Notes: generated by a model from the letters alone, not told the origin. Positions 10,815-25,800 are shown, counted from the stretch's first letter. The stretch: DNA of 64,000 bases from Acanthopleura granulata (GCA_016165875.1 JABBOT010000004.1:1302001-1366000); one strand, 5' to 3'. A program made the numbers and translations.

Positions 10815-13800
10815 GTAAGTGGCAAGCTATGTTTTACTGTTATATGTCTCCTGATTTGTGTGTGAGACATCAACGCTTTGAAAACAACTATCAAAGAAGC
10901 GAGAGCAATATTTTCAACAACAACAACATTTTGAAAGTCGAGACAACGCGTCTTCATGGCGATAGTAAATAGTGGTTCTTTGACCGTTATCCAAACGGTG
11001 ACATTAAAGGTGACTTTTCTAAAAAACTAATCTAAAAACCAGTGAATGATCTAAGATCCATACGGTTGTTTGTGATCGTCCCAGTCCCTAGAACCGCTAG
11101 AAGTCCCTAGAAGTTGACAGCTTGCATGACCAGATCGAGCTACATACTTAGCCCTGGTATGGCGCTATATGGGCTGAGCGTTGACGATGCTGATATTTCG
11201 CACTGTCCATTAACGCCATGGAAGCAAGCATAAGAAAATAACTATTGAAGATTGTGGCAGGCCAATACCACACGATTTAGAGCCAAATAAACGTAACATT
11301 TTTAGTATGTTCTTTATTCACTCAGTTTTGGTTTCCTCGTAGGGATTTGTACTGTCATTGGTGGACATATTTCCTTTGCCAGGCAGATGCGATCACTCCC
11401 ACTTGATCCCATCTATATTAGTTGTATGGCTCACATACATGATCAGGGTGCCACCTAGCGAAACCTGCCAGCTCGCCAACAAGAACACATGCTCCCCCGA
11501 GCACGTTAATAAGAATGCTTGCTGCAGTGTCGTGTAAAACTGATAACTTCGACGCAGTTTCTTACTTCTATTTTGTGAAGAAAATCAGGATATGATCATC
11601 ATATTTGATCAATATCTGTCAATCAGTCAGCGGAAGCACATGTTCTTGTTTATGTGCTGGGTGGTTTCGCTTAGTGGTGCCGTGTACACGTATGCGCACC
11701 ATACAACTAGTATAGCCGTGGCATCAAGTGGGAGTGATTGCATTTGCCTAGCAAGGAAATATGTCCAGTAATGACATTTGAATCCCCATGAGGAAACCAA
11801 AATGGCACCAACAGAGCGAATAATCTATGACCTAAAAATGTTTCATGTTTGTTTGACTTGAAATGGTGTGGTTCTGGCCTGCCGCCAACTTTATTAGATT
11901 TTCTTATGCTTGCTTCAATGGCATTAATGGACAGTGCGAATTATCAGAATCGTCAAGTGTAGGTGAACTCTGCATACCTTGGCTCCAATCCTATCAAATT
12001 TTACAAGGAAAATTTCACTGACGATTATAATGCAAACAGATCTTGATATTTGGTATTCGTAGTCTCACACATCTGGGTTCTCGGCCTGTCACATGATTAA
12101 CGGTGCAGTCTGGAGGTGAAAACAACTCCTTAGCTAGGATTACCTTTCGCTTGATCTACGCTGTTGACAGTTTTGTAATGGGTGCTTGCAACCAGTGTTT
12201 TTTCACACATATCACTGTATAAATATATGTTAATACCTGACCTTTCATACTTAAGTTCATGAATTAGAAAAGTGTGAAATCTACCCAATATACGACGAGT
12301 AGCTTTATCTGTTTAACTTGGTGTGATCACCCACTTAGTGGCCACTTAGAGATCAAGTTTTTCCTTGTGCTGCCTTAGAGAGTCAGCATCCAACTCATCC
12401 ATGTAAGAAAATGACACCTTGAAGACTTCGTAAACGACACAATAAACTTTTTGAGTGAAGTCAATATTGATTTTAAAAGCAGGAACAAAGGCGTGTTGAC
12501 AAGGTTGACAGCCTGTTATTGAAATGTAAAATGGCAACCACAAGGTTTTGTTTTCATCTCTAGCCTTGTTTTTGTTAGTTTGTGATGTCAAGGCGAAACT
12601 GTGCATAAAATAATTGAAGTCATCCAAAGTGTACTAGACATGTCAAAGCCTGCATCTGTAAATCATCTTGTGAATCTTTTTGAATCTCGTTCTCTGCTTG
12701 CCTTGCTGGAAATCTATAGCCAGGATCATTTGTTTGTCATGAAGGGGACAGAGGTTGACAGATATGTCACATATCAACCGATTGTTACTTCACACAGCAG
12801 AGTATTTCATGAATGACTCTGTAACAGTTGCTCAACTTGCAGGAAAGACTCGTGCTCGTACACAGAAACATTTGACGTGTCAAAGTCGCAGGCCTAATTT
12901 TTTGAAATCTTATTTTTCCAAATTTAAATGCATTCCTTGCCCAGTTAAATTCATGTAGCTTTTCAAATGTGGAAGTTTTCAGAGAGTAAGCTGAGCAAGA
13001 GCAATTCTAGTCGTCAGATTTATATTTAGTATGAGCAGAAACTTTTGACCTGTCAGTGTTGGTTTATTTCCATATAACCGAGGACATCAAATCACCTAAC
13101 TAGCACAATGAATGCTCTGCCCGCTTAAACGCTTGAATTTGAGTGTGATGGCTTGCACTTACAGTGGCTTGAGATGAAAATTTGTTCTGTGGCATGATTA
13201 TCAGGACCAAAACATTCCTCAGTGTTTAGTGAGCTGGCAAAATATGTATTAGCGAGGCCTAAACAATGGCTGCAAAACACCAAACTGAGCATCTTGGATA
13301 TTTGAGAAATTACATACTGCAGGTGTGTAGAAGAAATTGAGTTTTAGTATGTTTCAAATTGAGTTCAATAAAAGAGTCTGTCTACAAGAAAACTGTGCCA
13401 ATATATATTTAGAAACTCAATTTGAACAAATAAGAAAACTCAGTATTTTTTCATCACCATTGTTTCAAAAAATCAATTTATTTCATGAAAACTCAATACA
13501 AAATTTCTCTAAAACTCAATTTTCCGATATTTCTTGTTGTGGTTACCACCCTACATACACTACAGTAACAAAAGGTTTGCAGAGACCACAAATTCATCTA
13601 TTTTCACTGCATGTTCATGCTGGCTGTGCACCAATGACATAGTTCTGGAATTGACACCATCTATAGATAAACGGAATATATAAATAAACAGAACGAATGT
13701 TTTACCTAAATATCATCTTATACATCACCCATTTTATGTTTCAGGCTTATGGCATTGTGTGGAAAGCCGTTGACCGAAGAACAGGAGAGGTGGTTGCGGT

Positions 13801-16800
13801 CAAGAAGATATTTGATGCTTTCCGTAATCAAACAGATGCTCAGGTGAGCATGTATATATAACTTCGCCTTGTCTTGTTGATTAATCATTTTTTTTTTCTT
13901 ATTATGTATGACATATACATGATGGATATGGTACCATAATCAGTTAGAACTAAAAAATGATACTGACCCTTACGTATTACATTATGTCTAAAGCCGTTTT
14001 AGTTCTTGAAATAAAGTTTAGTTTTCATGTAAACTTCTTTGATTAACAGACTTAAAAAGCTCTTCGAAAACATCAGTTTGATTTGCAGTTTATAAAATTT
14101 ATGCATAGGTTATGATGCGCCAATAAACTTTGGGATCAGGGGCCACTTCAACAAAACTGCATGAATGAATTTATCGTAACTTTCCTCGGAACTGACGTTG
14201 GTGTATGGCACTTCACACGAAAGTCATCATTGGCGAGAATCGTGATTTAAAGAGTTTTGTGAAAGTAGCTCCAGAATGTTAATTTTTTTTAATAACGATC
14301 CAACAAGTCAAACAAAGTCGAACAAAGTGGGAGTTTTTTTTACAAACACCTATTCGTACACATCAGAATGTACGAGTCACGCAAACAATCAGGCCAACAA
14401 ACATATGCGCAGTGAGCTTCCCTTTGTGCAACGATCTGCTGCTAAACTAATTTTGGGGGTCACTAGGCGATCATTAATCATTTAGTCTATAAATATGGTC
14501 ACGCTGACAGAACATTTTAAGACTACAATTTCCCACATGTAAACATATTTGCAGTCAGTTGTGTATCTTACAGGTGCGTCAGTTTACGTGTCAGACAAAC
14601 ATGTATCTGCTCATCGGCGATTAAATACCCTGAGTAATACATAAATCTGTAATACCGTGTTAAGAAAACAGTACAAATAATAAAACCACATACCGTTTAG
14701 TAAACCCTGGTATATATATATACAGGTGAAGCAATCGTGAAGTCGCGATTGGGGCGCACTCACAAACACATTTCTCGTTTGATTTCTGTGCATGATTATC
14801 TCCCTTTATTCATAACGTATGGCGTATAAAAGATATTTACTGTGCCATTTAATTAGACAAGCACATGAACAAAAAAGTGATACCAAAATGCAATTGGCTA
14901 TTACACTCACACCTTGTTGTTATAATTATTTTTACTCTGCTACATACACAAGCCTTTGCAAATGATTATTTATGTAGCTGCTGTTGGTCTGGACTGCGAC
15001 GCGAGCGCCAGCTCACCCTTGACTTTGTGAAGTACAAGCACCCGATAAGACACAGACTGCAATCTGTGAATCATTCTATTCTCACACCTAACTGATCTGT
15101 ACGTGTAACATTCTCATTCTTGTTTTTGTTTTACATCAAACGTTGCTCCATTCATTTCCAGAGGACTTTTCGTGAGATCATGTTTCTTCAAGAATTTGGT
15201 GAACATCCCAACATAATCAAACTGCACAATGTGATCAAGGCAGAGAACGACAAAGATATATATCTTGTTTTTGAATTTATGGGTAAGAATACATGTATCA
15301 GCTCTTTGGTATGGTAGTTTGTCTTTATTTCAGTTTTGTGTGCAGTTCAGTGAGTTAAAGATCAGAAATATTGAACATGAATATAGAAGGGTTTGAAAGG
15401 AACAATCCATTTTGTTGTAAAAAAGCATTACTGCCAACTTCATCTTGTCAACCTTGAAAATACAAATTATGACAAGGGTAATGCTTGAGAGACATGAATG
15501 TTTTACTACCTTGTAATGTAATATCTACCTGGGGCCCATGTGGCTTAGGGGGCTAGCGCACTCCTGCAGCATAATGACTCAGGTCCCTGTCACCAGTGTG
15601 ATCGCTTTGAGTTCAAACCTAACTCTCACGCTGACTTCCTCTCTGGTCATACGTGAGAAAAGTCTGCCAGCAACCTGGCCATTGAATCTCCCCCCCCCCA
15701 CCCAGGTCTGCCCAATTTCCTCCCACCATAATGCTGGTCACAGTCGTGTAAGTGAAATATTTTTGAGTGCGCCATAAAACACCAGTGAAATAAATATATG
15801 TTCTCATGGATGTTGTAACAGGCACACAGCTAATACGACTACATTGTGAAATGGGCCCGCTGTAGCTTATACTCAAGTTTGCCAAGATTAAACATGCTAC
15901 CACTTTGATAAATTTTGGGGTCAAAATGTTCGGGCATCCACTAATTTTTAAGAATTAATATTAATTTCATTATTTTCATGCATTTATTCATTTTCAGTAT
16001 GTGTGAATTTGGCTATCCAAATATTTCAGATACAGACCTGCACAATGTCATCAAGCGTGGGAACATACTGAAGGATGTACACAAGCGCTATATCATGTAC
16101 CAGTTATTGAAGGCTATAAGTTACCTACACTCAGGCAACGTCATACATAGAGATGCCAAGGTAAGCATGTCACACAATGGTGTCCCACAAACTGCTATAT
16201 TTTTGTGTATAGAGGCAGCAAAATCTGGAATTGCATGCCTGCTGGGTTTTTTTTCTAGCAAATTTCTTTTTAGAAACTGAACTTGAACAAATCAGAAAAC
16301 TCACCAGTGTATCAAAAACTCAATTTATTTCTTGAAAACTCGATACTAAATTTGTGTAAAATTCACTTCTACCATATTTCTTGTGGTTACCACGTGGAGA
16401 AAGTGGCTAGGAAAAACCCTGCCTGCAGTGTTGTGGCTTTCTTAGAGCTCTATCCTCCTGCTTATGGCTTTTGTTAAGGTCCAAGCACCCCGCAGCCATA
16501 CCTAACTTCTCAATACAGTTCTCCCACATTACATGCTTGACCTCTGTTATGTGGGTATTGATATTTCTGCCTGTCCATTTTGTTCCTGACCATATAGCCA
16601 TCCAATATTCTGCTGGACAGCGAGTGCTTAGTGAAGGTCTGCGACTTTGGGCTGGCTCGTTCGCTCTCTCAGATTGGTTTTGATGAAGAGACTGGAGACC
16701 CAAACCTGACAGAATATGTGGCTACAAGATGGTACAGGGCACCTGAAATTCTTTTAGCTTCTCACAGGTGAGCTTACATACTAATCTGCCCCCATCCCTT

Positions 16801-19800
16801 TCCGAAGGTATCCTTGAATTGTGGAGTGAGTCTTCATCTAATCGTTAGCGGCGCTTACATTTCAGTTGCTAGGGCACACAAAATGAGGGTTCAAAGCCGT
16901 AGTTGGACAGGAAATTTGTAGATTTCCCCAGTCACTTGCGGCGACTTGTGGCCAATAAGCAGTCATCAGTGGTTATGTGGCCATTTGCTTGGCCAGTTTC
17001 CTCCAATTTTAATACAAAAGACCACTGTAATTTATGTGAAAATTCTTGAGTATGGCATTAAGCAACAATGAAATAAATAACTGTCAGTTTAAAGGTTTTG
17101 TACCTTTTGCCACATGCTACAAATCAAAAGTCATAGTACATGTGTATTCGATGGGAAGATGTATACACTGTTTTTCTCACTGTTTATTTGCTACTGTTCG
17201 TGCATACATGTATGAGTGCAATTGCATGTAGGTTGTCCTGAATAATAAATTGCCTACTCGTATATGTCAGGTACACAAAGGGAGTGGACATGTGGAGTTT
17301 AGGCTGTATCCTGGGGGAAATGCTACTGGGGCGCCCCTTGTTCCCAGGCTCATCCACCCTGAACCAAATTGAGAGAATCATGGCATCCATATCCAAGCCC
17401 ACCAGAGAAGGTACTCTGAGACATTGGCATTACAGAGCTTCAAAACTCTACAGTCAAAGACTCGCCCACAGCATACCTGAGACAGATGCTATCTACAGGC
17501 CACTTACCTAATTTTACATATATATTATTAGTCTATCCTGATGATTTGTTTCCAGGCCCAAGGATCACCAAACTGACTTAGACTTAAGTCAGATGTGAAA
17601 GCAGTTTACTGCGCTAAAATGGTGACTCACCTTAAGAATTTTGATATTAATTATGAAAGTTGTCTTAGACCTTCATGAAAGAAATAAAAATTATAATATA
17701 TCATTGAAGTTCAGTTCTAAGTTCAGGAATACCACCTTTGTGATCCTGGGGTCCAAATCCTTAGCAATCATTAACACGGCAGAAAAGTTATTAGAATAGT
17801 AGAATGAATCAATCAAGAAAGTTAATAGTTCTTACTCAGTTCAGCTCACATCAACCCCATCATCAGATGCTTGCAAAATCCTGATTCTGAAAATTATTTC
17901 AGCTACATGTACTCAAATGCTTGAAGTTTTTAGCAAAGCTTTCTTTTAGTGTGGTTAGAGGTTAACAGCCTTATAGTTTTGCCCTGATATTTACCAAGTG
18001 AATTCCATGATTCCTTATGTCTGATTATGGTTCTGACTGGTGCAGCATTGGGGGAACGTAGCACATTTGGTCAGGAGATTTACGTGTATTATGTGGAGGC
18101 TTCATTGTTAATTCATGGAGTTTATGGTCGCTGTTTTACGAAAATGGGAATGAAATCTGTCTGGTGGTTTGTTTGATCGTTACGCATGTAGAGTGGGATT
18201 CTTTCAACCCTATAAAACTATTGTATGTAATGCACATGTTTATATAGACAAACCATCTGCAGCATGATTATTCATATCGGTTATGAAAATGTGACACAGG
18301 TTTCTGTTGTCTTACAGAAAGTTGATGTGACCGTGTATAAATGCCTCTGGCTGTTGTCAGTCTGTATGATTGTTCTATTATCTTTGGTGTTTGCATGCAG
18401 CATTTGATCAGCGTCTCCTTATTTCATGTGTTGGTATGTTTCAGACATAGATAGTATTAAGTCAGCATATGGAGCTTCAGTGTTAGAGAAAACATCCATC
18501 AGGTAAGGATAAAAAGCTTCTCTTTGTTCTGAATTTTGTAGGTCTTTCCCCCAGCTTTGCTTCCACATTAACTGGTCTGAATTATGGCATTTATTATGGT
18601 ATATTGGAACTTGTTTTTTCTGTACTGCCATCAGTAATCAAAATTCTAACTACCATATTTTTTTTTATTTATTTATTACTTGTTTTTATTTATTTTCCTT
18701 TTTTTTCTCATTTTAGACATATTTGGTTTTCATTATTTTTTACTACTGTGCTATATATTCTTTTCTATAAAACTTTCCAGAAAATACATATATAGGCTGT
18801 ATATTATATTTGATTTTTGGAGTGCACATCTCTGTGATTGGTGCTGAAAAATTTTAAGGAAACTGATGAGTTCCATTTTGAGGAGCCATCAGTGGGATAC
18901 TAGCGGATTTTCCTCTCCCCACAGGTGTTGCTGTAGTGAATACAGACATCTACGTCATAAGTCTTTTGAGTGAGCCACTGTGGCTCAGTCGGTTAATGCG
19001 CTAGCACAACACAGTGACCCAGAAGCCTCCCACCTATGCGGTTGCCGAGTTCAAGTTCAGCTCATGCTCGCTTCCGCTCCAGCAATACGTGGGAAGGTCC
19101 ACCAGCAACTTGTGGATGATTGTGGGCATACCCCGGGCTCTGCCCGGTTTCCTCCCACTTTAATGCTGGCTGCCATTGTATAAGTGAAATATACTTGAGT
19201 ATGGCATAAAACACCAATGAAAAGAATAAATAAATCATAAGTCTTTTGTTACACGACTTGAAACATGTTGCATAGGACAGTTTTGCTTATGACATATGTG
19301 GGCAACTCACTGTACTTTGTGCTGTGGATACTGCAGTACAATCTTCAATGTCACTAAAATGATGTCACATGTCTCACTTCAGACTTCTGTCGGTATCCCA
19401 TTTTAGGACATTTTGAACCATAGTGTCAGCTCTGTTCCATATGATTTCCTTCCATTTAATATTTCCACTGACATTTTGGTTGTGTTGGAGCTGGAGTAGC
19501 ACTTTAATGATTTATGCACACATGCCTTTGTGCACTCAGGCCCCAGTCATTAGTTTATTTTTGACTCTTGCTAACAGAGTGTCTCCAAAATGTATCCAAT
19601 ATTTGCACGCTGTTGTGAAGACCTGCAGCCTTGGTTTCGTTTAGTGCAGGTTCATGTGGCATGGAATACAAACTGTTGTGCAGATAATTGCTCTGATCAA
19701 CCTGAACATCATATGTCTAATGACAGGCCTAAGCAGCGATTAGAGGATATGATTCCTGATGCACCTCCTGAGGCCATAGACTTGATGAAGAAGTTGCTCC

Positions 19801-22800
19801 AGTTTAACCCCGACAAAAGGATTACTGCTGATGACGCTCTAAAACATGCTTATGTCTGCAGGTTAGTTCTCACCATGCACATGGCTTGGAAAATGGGTGT
19901 GAGTTTGATTTCATGCATTTAAGATTAAAAATTACACTGACATGAAGGAATGGGTCATGGCCAGAAGATTATGTGGGCTTGCCTGTCAGTGGCAAGGACA
20001 CACAAGGTATGGGTGCAATCAGGACAGGGAAGTTGTACATTTATAGGTCTTATTGTTTGTGGGCAGTTGGAGACAATAAGTGATCAATGACACCGGATGA
20101 CAGTATGTCTGGCACAAAAATGGAATGCTGTGGCATTACAGTGATGCTAAATGACAAGTCGCATAAATGATTAAAGTCGCGTGGTAAACGCTTTACTAAC
20201 AGTGACTAAGAAAAGACATTATAGATTTTTGTACAGTCATGTACAATGCATCAAATATACTAGTATAGATGTAATTATTCAAATCAAGATTCGATGTGAC
20301 CTTCAGGAAAATGAAAGTTATTCTGCTTTATGTAGAGACGTATGAGCATTTATTTAGATTATTTTGCTGTAAGATAGATTGATTTCAGAAAGCTTCGGAG
20401 ATAGATTTTTTGAAGAATTATGTTCTTTTGAATGAGGTGTTGCATTTGAAACCTTAACTTCAGAGTGTATATGTGTGTATGTAGGTGTGTGTACTATGGT
20501 GTATTGTAGATTTCACAACCCTGCTGAGGAGCTGTCGTTGGATTATGATGTGCTTCCCCCGCTTGCGGATGATGTTCAGCTGACCATAGAGGAGTACAGG
20601 AATAAGTTGTATGAGGTATATAACATACAAACAGTGGATAATATATATATATATATATATATATATTATGACCTACAGCTCGAAAAAATGTGTATTTTAG
20701 AAACAAATCGATGTCATGAAACATTGCTATTTCCAATTTACATATCATCTTACCCCCAAGACAAACAGCAGGACACCTTTCTAAGATTAATAAAGCTCTA
20801 CCAATCGTGCAAAATTGTTTAGCTTTCTCGTGGGTGAATTTTTTGGTCATTTAATGTAAATTTAATGGATTCCTTGCATATCATCACTACATGTATTTTA
20901 TGTATTTTTGAATTTATCTGAAGTATTTATTGAATAACTTTGTTAGGAAACATTACATGAAAATTCAAAACTACATGAAGTCTAGTTCAGCGCTGCAGAT
21001 AAGGAGGGTATTGGGGTAATGTACACCTCTGAAAATGTCCAATACGTACTGAATATGCCAGTAAAAATTAAGATACGCATTAGTTTGTTAGAGCATCTGT
21101 AGCGATCTGTCATTTCATGTTCAGGTATAAAAACACTAAAACATTTCCGTACTATTTATGTAGTAAATTCACAAAGAACACTCACCTAAAACTGTATTCC
21201 CTAATTTTTGTTGGCCCAAATGACACATACTGTCAAATAACTAGAAGCCTGGCCTATAACATATCCAAATATCATAAGGGGTTGACCACCATTTTCTCAA
21301 AATCAGTCAGCTGGAATGCAAGTATTAGCATCCTATCGCCATAAAAACAGGGTGTAGGGGGCACTTGCTCATTGGATAATATTTTTCTCCGTTTAACCAC
21401 AAGTAATGGACGTTTTCTCAGCCATTATGTGTCATAGTTTATACCTGCAAAATTACCTGGCAGTACTTCAATACACACTTCAGAGATACACCCAATCCAT
21501 ACCCGTCCCTACTCTTTTCTGTGTGCCAGAATCTTGAATATTAAATCGAATTAGTGTTTTTATACCTTTCATAGGCAGTCATGAATCAAATATGGGAGAT
21601 AACTCAGTAAAATTTTGCAAAGGGAGACTATTATTAACATTGTGACGCTTGCTAGTGATCAGCATGAAATGCCGTTATGGTGGACACACGGAAAATTGTC
21701 TTCTTTGGCCAAACCTCACGACAGACATTACTCGTCCTCCCACTCTGACAACATGGTTTTAAACATTTCCGTGACTACTTTTTATTTGTTTTTGAATATA
21801 CCCGTTTATATATTCCTGGTTTAAACATTCTCCTGCCACAATATGACTGAAATATTGATATGTCTTTAAGCCATAATAATCATTTTATCATTCGTTTGTC
21901 TTGCTGAGAAAGCCAAGTGAAAAGATTTTTTTTTGTAAAACTTGTCAGGAAAAAAGCAATCCAATATTATTGCCAGTGTTATCTTGATCAAACGTTGGAA
22001 TGATTAAAAAACATGCATGAGCCTTAATCGATTCTCTATTTCTTAAGGAAGTCGAAATTTGAAATGGAATTTTAGAGTTTACTCTTAGGACCTAGAAATT
22101 AAAATTTGGACCACCTCTTCAGTGTCACCTTAAGACAAATGTGCCAAATTTTCTGCTCTCAGTACCAAAAAGTAACTTTTTTGATAACATTTTTAAATTT
22201 TGACTTTAGTCAGACATGGCTTTTGGGAAGGCATGAGCAAGGATTTGAACACATTGCTGAGTCATATAAACATTTTGACCTTTAAGAAATAGTTAAAAGT
22301 TTGTTCTGTTAGTAGAGCAGTGTCTTATGCTAGTTTAATTTATTGATTTGCTTAGCCAGCACTTCTATGATATAAGTCAGTACTCCTTGGCTAAAATTTG
22401 GAGTACTGTATTACCACAAAAAAAATACTTATCTGGAGAACTGTCTAGTTGTAGTTATACTTTTCACAAGGGCTAAAAGTGAAATTCTTAATTATTTGTA
22501 TTTTCCCAGTACACTAATCTAAAGACCCTACCTTTACAGGGTAGTTAGAACTTCCAGTGAAAGATGAAACCCAATGTGTAGAAAGATATGCCCTATGTTT
22601 CCTTGGGTATATTATAAATTGTCCATGTGTTTAATTCCCCATATATCCTTCTCAACACTCAGGTGATGATTTTGTTCCTGAAATATTTTTTATGTACATA
22701 ACCATTCTTGTGTCGGTGATGCTGAGCTAAGAAAAATCATACGAGCCATGTCCATTGCATGTAGCTCTGATATATTTATGTTACATCACAGTGACTGGAA

Positions 22801-25800
22801 ATGTAATGCGTATTCTTGTGTAGTAGTTAAGCTGCACAGAGTATAAATTAGTTAATCCCCAAATGCAGCTCTGGAAAGTGTATGTAGATATATTACTTGT
22901 CCGATTAATACACCAGTGGCTGTCAAGAATCACAGGGAACCTGAACCTATGAAAAAAAAATGGGGTCCGGCTGTGGGGAATTATTTTTTTTTTTTGTTCA
23001 GCCTCTTTGAAAAAAGATTGGAATATTAAAGATATTAACATGGGGAGAAAAATTAAAAATAAAACATTTATCAAAATACCAATGAAAACTTTTGGGTAGG
23101 CCCTTTTTTGGAGGATCTGTTGGGTTACACCCAACAAATATATTTATAATGATGGCCTCAGGCATGTGGTGAAAACATATGTTTTTGGTTGGTTTCAGAT
23201 GATTTCACAGAAGAAGGCTGAGAGGAGAAGGAAACGGCGAGAGGATAGAACGAGTGCACAGCAGGCAAATCGTAATGGCCAAGGGGATGGGAATGAGGTA
23301 TCTGTCGGGGAACCTCAGCAGAAAGAGAACAGCCAAGCCAGGCGTGGTAAGGGCGATCTCTAGGGCTGACTTAGTGGCAGGATGCAAGCTCAAGATCATC
23401 TAACCTGTATACAAGTTGTTTTCCTTCTGTATACTTATACTTCATACATGTATATGTTTTTGGTAATCAAATTGATGTAAAATTATGGACAGTGCCATTC
23501 ATTGGTGTGAACTGTTGTCCAGGGTGGTTTTAATTTATAACTGAGAAACGCTACATTGAACTGAGGGAACAAAGCTGTATGTACTTGTAGTATACAATCC
23601 GCTAAATTTTGATATGTTTTCCTTGTTTTGTATGTCTTGAACACAGCAAAATTTTAATGTTGAAATATTTATTGCCAAAATGAAAACTTTGTCTTTACCT
23701 GCATTTGCTTTTCCAGTCCCTTTTTTATCCGAAACATGTGGATGGGTACTAAGGAAATATAAATGTGGTGAATGACTGTTCACTGCTTGATGACCATGTG
23801 ACAGACATGACCAGTCTGTTATTTTCTCATGTATTGTTGATTTTCAGGTGCAGCTTTTGGTCAGCCCACCCATGAACCCCCACCTAACGTGTCCGCCAAA
23901 TCTCGTGCCCTCATGAGACAAAGGAGTTTTGAGAACATGCAAGCAGTAAGTACTAGATATCATGTATTCAAAATTCTGATGTTCGTGATTCATTCCTGAT
24001 CAGTATATATACTTAAGGACTGCCACTCGATGTTTGCGTTCTCCCCCACAAGAAGATTTTAAAACTCACCAACAGATTCTTTACAGAGGTTTTACCTCTT
24101 GTCAAAAATTTACTGGGGGGTTTTGTCATAGTGATTGGTATCCCTCAATTCATTTCATTGTGAACACTCATTTTTGCTGATATAATTTTTTTTTTCTGTT
24201 TTAAAGCAAAATTGTTTCTTTAGCTGCATTGCTCATTCATGAACTGGTGATTTATTTACACTTGGGGGTTAACACCATGCTGATCTGCTTTTGCCAGGAA
24301 GCCAAAATTTGTGCAGCCCCTAAAGGCAGACAGGTGTCTGCCCCTGTAGGAGGCCGAGTCCAGAGCCGCCCAGTGTCCAGTTTTTACAGAGGAGCTACCA
24401 ACCCAGTCATCACAAGAGAGGACACAAGGCCTGGTCTCTCTGTGACCAGCTCAAGAATGGTAGGGCTAATTACAAGGTCAAATGCACAACACTCCAGAGT
24501 ATTTTGGTCAAAATGTGACAAGCCTGCAATTTGGTACCTGACATATTTGAAAACTTACCTTTGGATGAACTGGTATAACCATGTTGTCCAAGTTAAATAT
24601 TACAGTATTAAGGCCTCTTGGGTCATACCACTTTCACCAAAGGGGTGTCTTCAAAAATATCAGGCACCTATTTGCAGGCTTTACTTTACCTGCCTTGAGA
24701 TCATGATTTCATAGTTTCATTTCATGATGTGCCCATAGTTTATTTTCCTAGTTTTTTATTTATAACTCCAAAATTAAAATCCCAGTGATTGAAAACCTGT
24801 GCTTGGTGCATCGTGCAGTGGTTGTCTGCACCACAGCTAGACTCATGATGTAAAAAGAAGATATTACAAATTGAATTATACCAGAACAAAAAACAACATT
24901 TCTCAAACATATTTCTTCTAATGATATAATTAGTTTATTGTTCACAGAAGCTTATCCTCTGTCCATATTTTGTAAATAAAAAAGCTCTGTGACGATGAAA
25001 ACCAGAATGGTGCATGGAGCCATTGAAGAGCTGCACTATAGGCTGTGTATTTGAATATGTTTCTTTTCTAACACCGTGGCAGCTAATTGTGAAATTATAG
25101 ATCACAAACCTGTGACTGACATGTAGGTTCGTGAGTTGAGCACCTATGTGAACATCTTCATTCATACCCAATGTACATGTAGCTGACAGGATAGGTGAAT
25201 TCAGCAGATATGTTTTCTCTCAAGCTCGGCATACAGGTGAGCTTCAAACCTAAGTTGACTGAACTCGACTGTTGTGTTGGGTTCTAACTACCTCCTTTGG
25301 AGTTGATAATATGTACATACTGGTGAATCTTAAAGTGTGGCCATCATTAACTGGAACCAACTCTGCAATCATTGGAGTTCCCGTGTATGCTGGGCTTTGT
25401 AATGTGTCTGGAGAGAGCTTTGCAAACTGATCAGGAAAGACCACACCCTTTCACGTTGCTGGTGTATATTTTTTTTACCATTTAGAGGAAAAAAAATTGA
25501 TTTGAACCACCAATGGTTAGGCTATACAACAGACAGCTTGGGCAATCTCTGTTGAATAGGTAGGGGCTTTCATTCCACCTGAAGTTAATTTTAACCATAT
25601 CATTCCTCTGCATAAAAAAACTGTTACTACACAACAGATCCCATGGATTTCATGCTTCACCAGATTTGTGTTGCTCATTTCCCAATTGCAATGTGTGATA
25701 GCTGCTGTCATTGACAATGGAAGTAATTTAGTTTTAACCTATTGTAATTAGAACGAATGAATGGATAATTATAGCTTAATGCCACATCAGCAATTTTTCA

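Noticed and set aside
14400..14482. Short frame reading [15 protein letters not shown], which recalls the C-terminal part of some non-LTR retrotransposon proteins
   Set aside because: Only about 15 residues match and nothing around them does; chance is as likely.
19985..20170. Possible very old SINE family 1 copy in MAPK15 intron 8
   Set aside because: Only the general word order (cagtggcaaggacacacaag, ggtgcaatc, gcagttggagacaataag) is similar; too diverged to call.
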